Positions 1 to 9,780 are shown, counted from the first letter of the stretch. The stretch is DNA of 64,000 bases from Halothiobacillus neapolitanus c2 (GCF_000024765.1 NC_013422.1:949501-1013500), one strand, 5' to 3'. A program made the numbers and translations. The notes: generated by a model not told the origin, from the letters alone.

Positions 1-264
1 CCGTTCATCGCGATCATCATGGGCATGATGACGGCGGCATTCGGTGGTTTGATCCGCGATGTGCTGGCAGGCGAGCCGCCGTTATTGTTGCATCGTGAGA
101 TCTACGCCAGCGCTGCGCTGTCGGGTGGTGTGGTCTATGCGCTTTTAGTCGTGGTCTTGCACCAGCCGATCTGGGCTTTGATTCTCGGGTTTATTGTGGC
201 GTTGGTCGTCCGCGCACTGGGCATCGTTTATCATTGGCATCTGCCCGCGGCGCGAAGTGCCTGA
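1..264 (+). CDS. TRIC/UPF0126-type membrane protein, C-terminal part
   Basis: The reading frame is open from the first base and ends at a TGA at 262-264, so only the last 87 residues are present. The visible part has the GGLIRDVLAGEPP block typical of the glycine-rich repeat in YadS/YicG (UPF0126, trimeric intracellular cation channel) proteins, followed by two hydrophobic segments. It is an inner-membrane protein, probably a cation or small-molecule channel; the substrate in bacteria is not settled. The next gene starts 90 bases downstream on the same strand. Family assignment is fairly safe; function is inference. Confidence 0.75.
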   Translation, partial: PFIAIIMGMMTAAFGGLIRDVLAGEPPLLLHREIYASAALSGGVVYALLVVVLHQPIWALILGFIVALVVRALGIVYHWHLPAARSA

Positions 265-353
265 GCTTTTGCGCTCAGAAATCGGGTGCCGAGTGCGCGT
301 CACCGTTCTTTAGTTTTGTTCACCTGACACCCCTAACATTTAAATCGAGACTT

Positions 354-1283
354 ATGACTCCTGCTGTCGAAATACATAACCTCACTAAAACCTACGCTGG
401 CGGCGCCGAAGCGCTCAAAGGCATTGATCTGACCATCGAGCCGGGCGATTTCTTTGCGCTGCTTGGCCCCAATGGCGCGGGCAAATCCACCACCATCGGC
501 GTGTTGTGCTCGTTGGTGAACAAAACCAGCGGTGTGGTGAAAGTGTTCGGTCACGATCTCGATCAGGATCGTAATTGGGTCAAGATGCAGATTGGCATCG
601 TGCCGCAGGAATTTAACTTCAACCAGTTCGAACCGGTCGAAGAAGTGGTTATCAATCAGGGCGGCTTTTATGGCCTAACCCGCAAAAAAGCGCGTGAGCG
701 CAGCGAGCATTTGCTCAAACAATTGGGGCTATGGGAAAAGCGCAAGAGCATGTCGCGCCAGCTTTCCGGTGGCATGAAGCGCCGCCTGATGATCGCCCGC
801 GCGCTGGTGCATGAGCCCCGTTTATTGATTCTCGATGAACCAACCGCTGGGGTTGATATCGAATTGCGCCGCGGCATGTGGCAGTTTCTCACCGAAATCA
901 ACGAGCAGGGCACCACCATCATCCTCACCACGCATTACCTAGAAGAAGCCGAGCAGTTGTGCCGCAATATCGCCATCATCAATGAAGGGCGCATCATCGA
1001 AAACACCAACATGCGCGCCTTGCTCGATTCGGTATCGCAAGAAACCTTCGTGCTTTATTGTGACGCGGCCGTGGCCTCGCTGCCGACCCTACCCGCCATG
1101 GATGCGCGCCTGATTGAAGCGGATGTGATCGAAGTGGTGCTGTCCAACGCGCAATCACTCACGGAGGTGTTCGACGTGCTGCGTGGTCACGGAATCGAAG
1201 TCAATCGAATGAAAAACAAAAACAATCGACTCGAAGAATTGTTTTTGCGATTGGTTCAGAACAGTACGGAGCCCGCAGCATGA
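354..1283 (+). CDS. yadG: ABC transporter ATP-binding protein, YadG type
   Basis: A 309-residue nucleotide-binding subunit of an ABC-2 exporter. It shows Walker A (GPNGAGKST, residues 38-46), the signature LSGGMKRRLMIARAL, Walker B LLILDEPTAGVD and the H-loop TTHYLEEAE. It resembles E. coli YadG along its whole length, as I recall that sequence. I chose the ATG at 354 over upstream in-frame codons because GAG lies five bases before it and the protein then starts like YadG. It overlaps the permease gene by ATGA, so the two should form one transporter. The substrate is unknown. Confidence 0.88.
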   Translation: MTPAVEIHNLTKTYAGGAEALKGIDLTIEPGDFFALLGPNGAGKSTTIGVLCSLVNKTSGVVKVFGHDLDQDRNWVKMQIGIVPQEFNFNQFEPVEEVVINQGGFYGLTRKKARERSEHLLKQLGLWEKRKSMSRQLSGGMKRRLMIARALVHEPRLLILDEPTAGVDIELRRGMWQFLTEINEQGTTIILTTHYLEEAEQLCRNIAIINEGRIIENTNMRALLDSVSQETFVLYCDAAVASLPTLPAMDARLIEADVIEVVLSNAQSLTEVFDVLRGHGIEVNRMKNKNNRLEELFLRLVQNSTEPAA

Positions 1284-2110
1284 AAACCCAAAAGGAACTG
1301 CCCATTTCCGGAGAATTCACCCGTCCGGCCCAAGGCATGAGCGCCCGGCAGATGACCAATGCCTTTTTCATGTTGGTATCGCGTGAAATTTTGCGTTTTG
1401 GCCGCATCTGGCTGCAAACGATATTGCCGCCCATGATCATGACCTCGTTGTATTTCGTGGTGTTCGGCCATCTAATCGGCCCGCGCGTCGGTGAAATCGA
1501 TGGCGTGCCCTACATCAACTATCTCGTGCCCGGCCTGATTCTGATGGCGGTGATTACCCAAAGTTACGCCAATGTGGTCTCGTCATTTTACGGCGCGAAA
1601 TTTGCGCGACACGTTGAAGAGCTGCTCGTCTCACCCATGCCGCACTGGCTGATTATCCTCGGCTATTTGGCAGGGGGTGTGGCGCGTGGGCTGTCGGTCG
1701 GCGCGGCCGTTACCTTGGTCGCGTTGTTTTTCGCCGATTTGCAGGTGCACGATGTGTTGGCTTTAATTCTCGTGGCCGCATTGACCTCGGCGGTGTTCTC
1801 GCTCGGTGGCATGATTAACGCCATTTATGCCAATAGTTTCGACCATATTTCCATCGTGCCGACCTTCGTGCTGACGCCGCTTACCTACCTCGGCGGTGTG
1901 TTCTACTCCATCCACATGTTGCCGCCGTTCTGGCAGCAGGTGTCGATGTTCAACCCGATTCTCTACATCATCAACGGTTTTCGTTATGCCATGCTGGGCA
2001 TCAGTGATGTGCCTGTCTACACGGCTTATTTGATTTTGCTGGTGACCATTGTGGTTCTGTTTGCCTATACCTTGCGCCTGTTCCGCAAGGGCATTGGCAT
2101 GCGGGGCTAA
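1280..2110 (+). CDS. yadH: ABC-2 type permease, YadH type
   Basis: A 276-residue inner-membrane permease with about six hydrophobic segments and the ABC-2 pattern near the C-terminus (TPLTYLGGVFYSIHMLPPFWQ). The start overlaps the stop of the ATPase gene by four bases, which points to translational coupling and a shared complex. It is somewhat longer than E. coli YadH (about 256 residues) because of an N-terminal cytoplasmic extension of about 20 residues. The substrate is unknown; ABC-2 exporters move lipids, polysaccharides or drugs. Confidence 0.86.
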   Translation: MKTQKELPISGEFTRPAQGMSARQMTNAFFMLVSREILRFGRIWLQTILPPMIMTSLYFVVFGHLIGPRVGEIDGVPYINYLVPGLILMAVITQSYANVVSSFYGAKFARHVEELLVSPMPHWLIILGYLAGGVARGLSVGAAVTLVALFFADLQVHDVLALILVAALTSAVFSLGGMINAIYANSFDHISIVPTFVLTPLTYLGGVFYSIHMLPPFWQQVSMFNPILYIINGFRYAMLGISDVPVYTAYLILLVTIVVLFAYTLRLFRKGIGMRG

Positions 2111-2111
2111 T

Positions 2112-4070
2112 ATGAATAGCGGCCAACTTGAATTGCTCGCCCCCGCACGGGATGCGGACATCGGCATCGAAGCCATTAACCACGGCGCCGATGCGGTCTA
2201 TATCGGCGGGCCCGGTTTTGGTGCGCGCAAAAGTGCGGATAACGACGTGGCCGATATCGCCCGTTTGGTCGACTATGCGCACCGTTTTCATGCGCGCGTC
2301 CACGTCACGCTCAACACCATCCTGCGGGATGACGAGCTTGAACCAGCCCGCAAGCTGGCGCACCAACTCTACGATGCGGGCGTCGATTCGCTCATTATTC
2401 AAGACATGGGCTTGCTCGAACTCGACCTGCCGCCCATCCAGTTGCATGCCAGTACCCAATGCGACATCCGTACTCCCGAGAAGGCGCGCTTTTTGCAAGA
2501 TGCGGGGCTGTCGCAACTGGTGCTGGCGCGCGAGCTGAGCCTGGAGCAGATCAAGGCCATTCGTTCTGCTACCACCGTGCCCTTGGAGTTTTTCATCCAC
2601 GGCGCGTTGTGTGTGGCGTATTCGGGGCAGTGCTTCATTTCAGAGGCGCATACTGGTCGCAGCGCCAATCGCGGTGAGTGCAATCAGGCTTGTCGCCTGC
2701 CGTATGAAGTGCGCGACGCCGAGGGTCGCATTATCGCCCACGACAAGCATGTGCTGTCGATGAAAGACAACGATCAGAGCGCCAACCTCGCCGCATTGAT
2801 CGATGCGGGCATCCAGAGCTTCAAGATCGAAGGCCGTTACAAAGACATGGGCTATGTGAAAAACATCACCGCCCACTATCGCGGCTTGCTGGACGGCATT
2901 CTCGAACAGCGCCCTGAGTTGAGCCACACGTCCAGTGGGCACAGTACATTCAACTTCACGCCCGATCCCGCGCAGAACTTCAACCGCGACGCAACCGACT
3001 ATTTCGTGCAGGGTCGCAGAGAAGACATTGGTGCGTTCGACTCGCCCAAGAACCCCGGCCGTCGGATTGGCTGGGTGAACAAAATCGGCAAAGATACCGT
3101 CGAGATCGAAACCGATGCCGACATGTTGCTCAATAACGGCGACGGCCTGTGCTATTTCGACCTGCACAAGGAACTGGTCGGCATGGCGATCAATACCGCC
3201 GAAAAAATAGCGGCTGGCCGCTGGCGGGTTGTGCCCAAAGATCCGATTGCAGAGCTGCGCCACCTGAAAATCGGCACCGAACTCAATCGCAACCGCGATA
3301 TGAACTGGCAGCGGCTCATGGACAAAAAATCCGCCGAGCGCCGTATCGATGTGCGCATGCGGCTGGATGAAACCGCCGATGGCCTCGCGCTGAACCTGAC
3401 CGACGAAGGCGGTTGCAGCGCCACAGCAACGCTTGCCATCGCCAAGGAGCCCGCCAAGGACGCATCCCGCAGCGAGAGCAGCCTGCGCGAGAACCTTGGC
3501 AAGCTGGGCACCACGATTTTCAATCCCGTAGAAATCGTGCTCAACCTTAGCCAGCCCTGGTTCGTGCCCGCCTCGCTCGTCAATAACCTGCGCCGAGAAG
3601 GCATCGAGGCCCTTGAGGCCGCGCGCAAGGCCGCGTTGCAACGCCTGCCCCGTGCCAAACCGGTGGACCCGCCGGTGCCGTACCCCGAAGACACCCTCAG
3701 CTACCTTGCCAACGTGTTCAACCACAAGGCGCGTGATTTCTACGCCAAGCATGGTGTGAAGTTGATTGAAGCCGCCTTCGAAGCACACGAGGAAGCGGGC
3801 GACGTCTCGCTGATGATCACCAAGCACTGCGTGCGCTATTCACTCAGCCTCTGCCCCAAACAGACCCGCGGCGTGACTGGCGTGCATGGCACCATCAAGG
3901 CCGAACCACTCGAACTGATCAACGGCAGCGAAAAGCTCAAACTGGTGTTCGATTGCAAACCCTGCGAAATGCACGTCGTCGGTAAACTCAAGCGGAGCGT
4001 GGCGCAATCGAAGGTTAAAGAAGTCCAGACTGCGCCTGTTCGGTTTTACAAGGCGCGGCCGTCCGTTTAA
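2112..4070 (+). CDS. rlhA: 23S rRNA 5-hydroxycytidine C2501 synthase (U32 peptidase family)
   Basis: A 652-residue U32-family protein close in length and sequence to E. coli RlhA (YdcP, 653 residues), which hydroxylates C2501 of 23S rRNA. It has the family blocks HGADAVYIGGPGFGAR, HASTQCDIRT, the Cys-containing CVAYSGQCFIS and NRGECNQACRLPY, and SFKIEGRYK. A second Cys-rich segment lies near the end (TKHCVRYSLSLCPKQ and CKPCEMHV). These cysteines probably bind an Fe-S cluster. The length separates it from the shorter tRNA enzyme TrhP. The start at 2112 lies one base after the yadH stop, so it may be co-transcribed with the ABC genes. Confidence 0.9.
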   Translation: MNSGQLELLAPARDADIGIEAINHGADAVYIGGPGFGARKSADNDVADIARLVDYAHRFHARVHVTLNTILRDDELEPARKLAHQLYDAGVDSLIIQDMGLLELDLPPIQLHASTQCDIRTPEKARFLQDAGLSQLVLARELSLEQIKAIRSATTVPLEFFIHGALCVAYSGQCFISEAHTGRSANRGECNQACRLPYEVRDAEGRIIAHDKHVLSMKDNDQSANLAALIDAGIQSFKIEGRYKDMGYVKNITAHYRGLLDGILEQRPELSHTSSGHSTFNFTPDPAQNFNRDATDYFVQGRREDIGAFDSPKNPGRRIGWVNKIGKDTVEIETDADMLLNNGDGLCYFDLHKELVGMAINTAEKIAAGRWRVVPKDPIAELRHLKIGTELNRNRDMNWQRLMDKKSAERRIDVRMRLDETADGLALNLTDEGGCSATATLAIAKEPAKDASRSESSLRENLGKLGTTIFNPVEIVLNLSQPWFVPASLVNNLRREGIEALEAARKAALQRLPRAKPVDPPVPYPEDTLSYLANVFNHKARDFYAKHGVKLIEAAFEAHEEAGDVSLMITKHCVRYSLSLCPKQTRGVTGVHGTIKAEPLELINGSEKLKLVFDCKPCEMHVVGKLKRSVAQSKVKEVQTAPVRFYKARPSV

Positions 4071-4215
4071 TCTGATAGCTAAAGCTGAGCAGAGCTCAGT
4101 AATTCGTGATTCTTCAAAGGACCCTTACGGGCCAGCAGTTACGCCTTCATGCTGACGGCTCTGCCTTGTATTTTTCGAATATTGCTTCAAACCGAACATG
4201 CTTATGGAGCCCACG

Positions 4216-5004
4216 ATGCCAAATCAAAAAGGAATTATGTTTCCTGATGGAGTAAGGCAGGTCACATGCAAAGATTGTATTGACGGCCAATTCAATATTC
4301 CAATATCCATGGCCTTCCAGCCTATCGTCAACACGGCGACCAAGCGTATATACGCTTACGAGGCCCTCGTTCGAGGGCGTGCTGGGGAGCCTGCGCTGTC
4401 GGTGCTGAGTCAGATCAACACCGATAATCGCTATTTTTTCGACCAAGCGGCACGGGTTACCGCCATCCGCTTGGTTTCAGAGTTGGGTTTTGCCTCAAGA
4501 GATCCAGACACCAAGCTCAGTATCAATTTTATGCCGAACGCGGTTTATCGCGCCTCAACCTGTATCAGAGCAACGCTTGAGGCCGCACGCCTTTATGATC
4601 TGGATCCGAAGCGCCTGATTTTTGAAATTGCCGAGGCGGATCAGATTGTTGATCGAAAACATCTGATGGACATCATCGAGGTTTATCGCACAGAAGGATT
4701 TACCATCGCGCTTGATGATTTTGGTGAAGGATATGCTGGTTTGAATCACCTGATCGAGATTCGTCCGGATGTGATCAAGCTGGATTTGAATCTGATCCGC
4801 AATATTGACCATGATGCGGGTCGGCAAGCGGTCGTGCGTGCGACGGTAAGCATGTGCAAGGAATTGGGTATCGGCGTGGTTGCAGAAGGGGTTGAAACGC
4901 TTGAAGAATGGTCGTGCCTCGAAGCTTCGGGCGTTTTCTTGTACCAAGGTTATTTGTTCTCGAGACCAGCATTTGAGGCGTTGCCTGAGCCACAGTATCC
5001 TTAA
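4216..5004 (+). CDS. EAL-domain cyclic-di-GMP phosphodiesterase
   Basis: A 262-residue cytoplasmic protein made almost entirely of an EAL domain, which cleaves c-di-GMP. The metal and substrate residues are all visible: the EAL motif in YEALVRG, N in INFMPNA, E in IFEIAEAD, the DD in LDDFGEGYAG, K in VIKLDLNLI, E in AEGVET and Q in YQGYLFSRP. It should therefore be catalytic rather than degenerate. The short N-terminus has a CKDC pair but no recognisable sensor domain. I chose the ATG at 4216 because GGAG lies six bases before it; ATGs at 4198 and 4204 have no good ribosome binding site. Confidence 0.85.
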   Translation: MPNQKGIMFPDGVRQVTCKDCIDGQFNIPISMAFQPIVNTATKRIYAYEALVRGRAGEPALSVLSQINTDNRYFFDQAARVTAIRLVSELGFASRDPDTKLSINFMPNAVYRASTCIRATLEAARLYDLDPKRLIFEIAEADQIVDRKHLMDIIEVYRTEGFTIALDDFGEGYAGLNHLIEIRPDVIKLDLNLIRNIDHDAGRQAVVRATVSMCKELGIGVVAEGVETLEEWSCLEASGVFLYQGYLFSRPAFEALPEPQYP

Positions 5005-5176
5005 CTTGTGGGTTGTGCTGATTGCCCAGTAAGCGGCTGTGACATCAGTTTCAGCGTTTTGAAACATAGTTTCCCGATTGTGCCTTGGAGCTGTCAGCAG
5101 GCCGACAGAGCCGCGTCCAATCAATCTGAAAGCGGAAAATCCCGAGATCAAGTAGAGGTTCCTCTGAGGAGCATAC

Positions 5177-5554
5177 ATGTCCGATCTGAATGACCCCCGG
5201 GTATTTTTTGCGGCCGAACGTACCTTGATGGCGTGGAACCGTACCGGTTTGACGCTGATGGCGTTCGGTTTCGTGATCGAGCGATTTGATCTGTTCGTGA
5301 CGATGTTGGCTCGGTTGCCGGAGAAACCACTGGATCACGGTTTGTCGTTCTGGATCGGCATGGCGTTTATTTGGCTGGGGGCCGCATCGAGTGCCCTGGC
5401 CGTCGTGCAATATCGCAAGGTGTTGCGCACACTGAACCCGAACGAGGTGCCGCAAGGCTACTGGGTCAATATGGGCGTGCTGACAAACCTGGCCGTGGCG
5501 GCGCTGGGATTCATTCTGACCGCCTATCTTTTCATCAGTCATTCGGGTGGCTAA
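5177..5554 (+). CDS. YidH/DUF202 family membrane protein
   Basis: A 125-residue protein with the DUF202 start pattern (DPRVFFAAERTLMAWNRTGLTLMAFGF) and three hydrophobic segments, as in E. coli YidH. The start has a good ribosome binding site (GAGGAG five bases before ATG). Its function is unknown in all organisms I know of. It stands alone between the EAL gene and the umuDC operon. Confidence 0.8.
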   Translation: MSDLNDPRVFFAAERTLMAWNRTGLTLMAFGFVIERFDLFVTMLARLPEKPLDHGLSFWIGMAFIWLGAASSALAVVQYRKVLRTLNPNEVPQGYWVNMGVLTNLAVAALGFILTAYLFISHSGG

Positions 5555-5605
5555 GATCGTCCATAGTCGGTTCAGTGATTGCCTTTTACTCCGGTTATGA
5601 ATTAT

Positions 5606-5636
5606 CCTCTTGAATAACGTAACTGTATTCAAGAGG
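5606..5636 (+). promoter_or_regulatory. Perfect 11-bp palindrome before umuD (candidate operator)
   Basis: CCTCTTGAATA at 5606-5616 and its exact reverse complement at 5626-5636 flank a 9-base spacer. The right arm includes the AGAGG ribosome binding site of umuD, whose GTG start is at 5644. A possible promoter lies just upstream (TTGCCT at 5579, AT-rich around 5600). The dyad does not fit the usual CTGT-N8-ACAG LexA box. The TTGAA...TTCAA core resembles sites described for the extended UmuD of Acinetobacter. It could be an operator, an mRNA hairpin over the ribosome binding site, or both. Confidence 0.6.
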
Positions 5637-5643
5637 CTATGCC

Positions 5644-6375
5644 GTGGACTCATCCGGTCGTTCATCACCCCCCAAAAAGCGACGTGCCGATGCCAACGGG
5701 CATGGCGGTGCGCGTTCTGGGGCGGGGCGGCCCAAGGGTCAGGGACGTTGGGGCGAGCCCACGGTGCCGGTTCGGGTGCCGCAAAGCCGGGTTACTGTGG
5801 TCAAGGCTTTACTGGATACCTTGCCCGCTGTGAATGGCGAGGACCAAAAACCCCCAAATCAAGTGGGCGATATGCCAGTCATTACCCGTGCGAGGGCCAG
5901 TACGAAACCGCTTTCACCGGATGCCTGGTCTGATTTGCTGACCGCATCGGGGTTGATCCCGCTGCAACCGGCCACTGTGGCGCCCGTGTTGACGTTGCCC
6001 CTGTTCGGTTATCGGATTGCGGCAGGGTTTCCTTCCCCAGCCGATGATTATGTCGAGGAGCGCATCGACCTGAACCGGCATTTGATCCGGCACAAGGAAG
6101 CCACGTTCTTTCTGCGCGTGCAGGGGGATTCGATGATCAATGCCGGGATTCACGATGGCGATATGCTGATTGTCGATCGGGCCATCGAGCCGGTATCGGG
6201 CAAGATCGTGATTGCGGCGCTGGATGGAGAGCTCACGGTCAAGCGGTTATCGGCCAGTGGCGGCGTGGTGCGCCTGTTGCCGGAAAACCCGGATTACCCG
6301 GTGATCGAGATCGGTGCGGAGCAGGAGTTGGTGGTCTGGGGTGTGGTGATTCACGTCATCCACGCGCTGGGCTGA
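5644..6375 (+). CDS. umuD: Extended UmuD-like self-cleaving S24 peptidase
   Basis: A 243-residue member of the LexA/UmuD (S24) family, about 100 residues longer than standard UmuD (about 139). The protease part is complete: an A127-G128 cleavage site in RIAAGFPSP, nucleophile S163 in GDSMINAG, and K200 in LTVKRL. The extra N-terminus is basic and glycine-rich (KKRRADANGHGGARSGAGRPKG) and looks able to bind DNA. The GTG start is favoured by AGAGG seven bases upstream. It is followed by umuC after four bases, so it should be the Pol V accessory subunit. The extension suggests an added repressor role, which is inference. Confidence 0.82.
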   Translation: MDSSGRSSPPKKRRADANGHGGARSGAGRPKGQGRWGEPTVPVRVPQSRVTVVKALLDTLPAVNGEDQKPPNQVGDMPVITRARASTKPLSPDAWSDLLTASGLIPLQPATVAPVLTLPLFGYRIAAGFPSPADDYVEERIDLNRHLIRHKEATFFLRVQGDSMINAGIHDGDMLIVDRAIEPVSGKIVIAALDGELTVKRLSASGGVVRLLPENPDYPVIEIGAEQELVVWGVVIHVIHALG

Positions 6376-6379
6376 GAAA

Positions 6380-7699
6380 ATGCCGGTTGCAGCATCCCCC
6401 CGATTGGACAGCACGCGGCGCAAGCCGGTTTTTGCGCTGGTCGATGGCAATAATTTTTATGTGTCCTGCGAGCGGGTGTTCAACCCGGCACTTGAGGCGC
6501 GTCCGGTCGTGGTTTTGTCGAATAACGATGGCTGTGCCGTCGCCCGTTCGGCAGAAGCCAAGGCGCTGGGGATTGCGATGGGGCAGCCGTGGTTCCAGAT
6601 TCAGTCGATGGCGCAGTCGCACGGTTTGATTGCCTTGTCGTCGAACTACGAGCTCTACGCGGACATGAGTAACCGCATGATGCGAATACTGGCCGATTTT
6701 TCTCCCCGTCAGGAAGTCTATTCGATTGATGAATGCTTTTTGGATTTACGGGGGATGGATGTCGATTTGACGTTATTGGCACACGGCATGCGCCAGCGTG
6801 TCGCACAGTGGATTGGTATCCCGGTCGGTATCGGGATTGGAGAATCCAAGACGCTGGCGAAGCTGGCCAATCATCTGGCGAAAAAACAGCCGCAGTGGCA
6901 GGGCGTGTGTGATTTGACCACGCTGGAGGAATCGGCGCAGGATCGTTTGATGGCTTGCGTCGATGTCGGTGATGTCTGGGGTGTCGGGCGGCGCTTGAAA
7001 GAACAGCTCAACGCGCGGGGAATTGTTACCGCACTAGACCTGAAACGCGCCGATCCGGTGATTATTCAGCGACAATTTTCGGTTGTATTGGCGCGCACGG
7101 TACGCGAGCTTCAGGGTATTTCCTGCCTGCCGCTGGAATCAATGGTGGCGCCTCGGCAACAAATTATCGTTAGTCGCTCATTTGGCAAACCGGTTTGGTA
7201 TCTGCCCGAACTGCGTCAAGCCATCACGGCGCACATGAGCCGCGCGGCCGAAAAGCTTCGAACGCAAGCCAGCGTAGCGCAGATGGTGCAGGTCTTTATT
7301 CGCACCAGTCCATTCAGTGCGCGGCCTTTTTATAGCCAGGGCATCACTCTGCCCTTGGCAGCGGCCAGCGATGATACCCGCTTGCTCGTTAAAATCGCCC
7401 AGCAGGGTTTAACCCGGATTTACCGCGCCGGTTATGACTATCAAAAAGTCGGTGTTTTGTTAATGGATATTCAACCCAAAGGGCAGGGCGCGCGGACAGA
7501 TTTATTCCACGATGCGCAACACGACCGGCGCACCGATCAACTGATGCAAACACTCGATTCGATCAATGCCCGAATGGGCAAGCACACGCTCAAGCTGGCG
7601 GGCGAGGGATTCGTGCAGCCTTGGGCCATGAAGCGCAATCGGCATACACCCGCGTATACGACCAATATTCGTCAACTGGCGCGTGCATGGGCGAAGTGA
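6380..7699 (+). CDS. umuC: DNA polymerase V catalytic subunit UmuC
   Basis: A 439-residue Y-family polymerase for translesion synthesis. Motifs include the N-terminal catalytic block FALVDGNNFYVSCERVF, the SNNDGCAVARS loop, the second catalytic block YSIDECFLDLRGM and the helix-hairpin-helix region GDVWGVGRRLKEQL. The C-terminal DUF4113-like end is also present (FVQPWAMKRNRHTPAYTTN). It lies four bases after umuD and should be SOS-induced with it. A terminator belonging to the opposite-strand actP gene sits just downstream. Confidence 0.92.
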   Translation: MPVAASPRLDSTRRKPVFALVDGNNFYVSCERVFNPALEARPVVVLSNNDGCAVARSAEAKALGIAMGQPWFQIQSMAQSHGLIALSSNYELYADMSNRMMRILADFSPRQEVYSIDECFLDLRGMDVDLTLLAHGMRQRVAQWIGIPVGIGIGESKTLAKLANHLAKKQPQWQGVCDLTTLEESAQDRLMACVDVGDVWGVGRRLKEQLNARGIVTALDLKRADPVIIQRQFSVVLARTVRELQGISCLPLESMVAPRQQIIVSRSFGKPVWYLPELRQAITAHMSRAAEKLRTQASVAQMVQVFIRTSPFSARPFYSQGITLPLAAASDDTRLLVKIAQQGLTRIYRAGYDYQKVGVLLMDIQPKGQGARTDLFHDAQHDRRTDQLMQTLDSINARMGKHTLKLAGEGFVQPWAMKRNRHTPAYTTNIRQLARAWAK

Positions 7700-7726
7700 T
7701 CTTTCCAGGCAGGAAACGCCGGGCAT

Positions 7727-7750
7727 AAAAAAGCCTGCTTGAAGCAGGCT
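7727..7750 (-). terminator. Rho-independent terminator for yjcH-actP
   Basis: Read on the minus strand, AGCCTGCT-TCA-AGCAGGCT (stem 7733-7750) is followed by a run of T (7727-7732). It lies 63 bases after the actP stop. A larger imperfect palindrome (7771-7805, GCCTGA...TCAGGC) sits between the stop and the terminator and may add 3' structure. Confidence 0.8.
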
Positions 7751-7813
7751 GTCAGATCTAAGTTTGCTGTGCCTGAAGCAGGATGAAGTTCACCCTGCCT
7801 CAGGCTCTGGGGC

Positions 7814-9475
7814 TCAGTGCTTTGCAGCACCTTCTGCACCGATGCCGGTTTCCGAACGCACATATTGAGCGTGGAAGCGGGCGCGTTCTTCAACGGCGCG
7901 CGTGCTGTTGTCGGTGATCGAGAAGAACCACGCGAATACAAACGCCACCGGCATCGAGAAGATGGCCGGATAAGCATACGGCATGATCGCTTTAGAGTAG
8001 CCGAGCACATCCACCCATACGCTCTTGGAGAGAATAACCAGGATGACGGCCGTCAACAGACCACCCAGGCCACCCATCACGGCGCCGCGAGTCGTCAGCT
8101 TCTTCCAGTAAATCGCTAGGAACAAAATCGGGAAGTTGGCCGAGGCGGCAATCGCGAAGGCCAAGCCCACCATGAAGGCAATGTTCTGCTTCTCGAAGGC
8201 GATGCCGAGGAAAATAGCCAGAATACCCAGGGTGATGGTGGCATAGCGGGAAACGCGCATCTCGGTTTTTTCATCCACTCGGCCGTGGCGGAAGGCACTG
8301 GCATACAAATCGTGCGATACCGCTGAGGCGCCGGCCAAGGTCAGGCCGGAAACTACCGCCAGAATGGTGGCAAACGCGACGGCTGAGATGAAGCCCAGGA
8401 AGATGTTGCCGCCGATGGCATGCGACAAGTGGATGGCGGCCATGTTGTTGCCACCGATCAGCTTCTGTGCCGCATCGAGATAGGCGGGATTGGTGGACAC
8501 CATGATGATGGCACCAAAGCCGATGATGAACGTCAACACATAGAAGTAACCGATAAAGCCCGTGGCGACAAACACGGATTTACGTGCTTCTTTCGCGTTG
8601 GTTACGGTGAAGAAACGCATCAGAATGTGCGGCAAGCCAGCCACACCGAACATCAGTGCCAAGCCGAGTGAAATGGCGGAGATCGGGTCGTGGATCAAGC
8701 TGCCGGGTGCCATGATGGCGTCGTGTTTCGGGCTGATTTCGATGGCCTTGGCGAACATTGCGTTGAAATCGAAACCGAAGGCATACAGCACGGCCAGCGC
8801 CATGAAGGTAGCGCCGGAGAGCAGCAGTACCGCCTTGATGATTTGTACCCAAGTCGTCGCCAACATGCCGCCCAGGGTGACGTACAGAATCATCAGTACG
8901 CCGACGATCACCACCGCGTAGTTGTACGGCAGGCCGAACAGAATCTCGATCAGTTTGCCGGCACCGACCATCTGCGCGATGAGGTACATGGCAACCACAA
9001 TCAATGATGATACGGCGGCAACACTGCGAATCGGGATCTGCGAGAGGCGGTAGGAGGCGACATCGGCAAAAGTGTATTTACCGAGGTTGCGCAGTTTTTC
9101 CGCCAGCAGGAACAGCATGATCGGCCAGCCGACCAGAAAGCCGATGGAGTAGATCAGGCCATCGAAACCGTTGGCGTAGACCAGACCGGCAATCCCGAGA
9201 AACGAGGCGGCAGACATGTAATCGCCCGCCAGAGCCAGACCATTCTGAAAGCCTGTGATATTGCCACCGGCGGCATAGAAGTCCTTGGTGGTGCGCGTGC
9301 GTTGCGCGGCCCACCAGGTGATGAACAGAGTCAGCACCACGAACACCACGAGCATGCTCACGGCCGGAACATTGATTGATTTTTGGGTTGCATCCGCGGC
9401 AAAAGCGCCGGTTGAAACCATCGTTGCGGTAGCCAGCGCTGCAAGGCCAGCCATCATTAGAAGTGGGTTTTTCAT
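7814..9475 (-). CDS. actP: Cation/acetate symporter ActP
   Basis: A 553-residue sodium:solute symporter family protein with about 13 membrane segments and a cleavable-looking N-terminus ([20 protein letters not shown]...AFAA) as in ActP. The block [20 protein letters not shown] and the following [16 protein letters not shown] are typical of the ActP group. It should take up acetate or a similar short carboxylate with Na+ or H+. It overlaps the upstream yjcH by ATGA. In an obligate autotroph it may scavenge acetate for biosynthesis; that is inference. Confidence 0.9.
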   Translation of the reverse strand: MKNPLLMMAGLAALATATMVSTGAFAADATQKSINVPAVSMLVVFVVLTLFITWWAAQRTRTTKDFYAAGGNITGFQNGLALAGDYMSAASFLGIAGLVYANGFDGLIYSIGFLVGWPIMLFLLAEKLRNLGKYTFADVASYRLSQIPIRSVAAVSSLIVVAMYLIAQMVGAGKLIEILFGLPYNYAVVIVGVLMILYVTLGGMLATTWVQIIKAVLLLSGATFMALAVLYAFGFDFNAMFAKAIEISPKHDAIMAPGSLIHDPISAISLGLALMFGVAGLPHILMRFFTVTNAKEARKSVFVATGFIGYFYVLTFIIGFGAIIMVSTNPAYLDAAQKLIGGNNMAAIHLSHAIGGNIFLGFISAVAFATILAVVSGLTLAGASAVSHDLYASAFRHGRVDEKTEMRVSRYATITLGILAIFLGIAFEKQNIAFMVGLAFAIAASANFPILFLAIYWKKLTTRGAVMGGLGGLLTAVILVILSKSVWVDVLGYSKAIMPYAYPAIFSMPVAFVFAWFFSITDNSTRAVEERARFHAQYVRSETGIGAEGAAKH

Positions 9476-9780
9476 TCGTGGGATTCCTTGATCTTGGCCG
9501 TGAGCGCATCGAATTGTGTGTTCGCCTTGTGCACGTACAGTCCGGTCATCACAAAGGAAAACACAATGATCAGGAAGCCCGCGACAATCCCGACGGAAAT
9601 CGTTGATCCGGCCGAAATCTTGGTGGCCAGTAATTGCGGTTGGTAGGCAATCAGCAGGATGAAGGTGAAATACACCAACATGATGATGAACGCCATCATC
9701 CAGCCATAACCCGTACGGCGTTTGATCAGGTGTTGGAAATCGGGATCGGTGGCGATCCGTTCGGCTAAGTCTGCTTTCAT
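9472..9780 (-). CDS. yjcH: DUF485 membrane protein YjcH
   Basis: A 102-residue protein with two membrane segments and the DUF485 pattern ([24 protein letters not shown]). In many bacteria DUF485 genes sit directly before actP and are co-expressed, as here, with an ATGA overlap. The ATG at 9780 has GGGGAG upstream and is preferred over a TTG at 9792. It is probably a small partner of the symporter; its role is not known. Confidence 0.88.
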   Translation of the reverse strand: MKADLAERIATDPDFQHLIKRRTGYGWMMAFIIMLVYFTFILLIAYQPQLLATKISAGSTISVGIVAGFLIIVFSFVMTGLYVHKANTQFDALTAKIKESHE

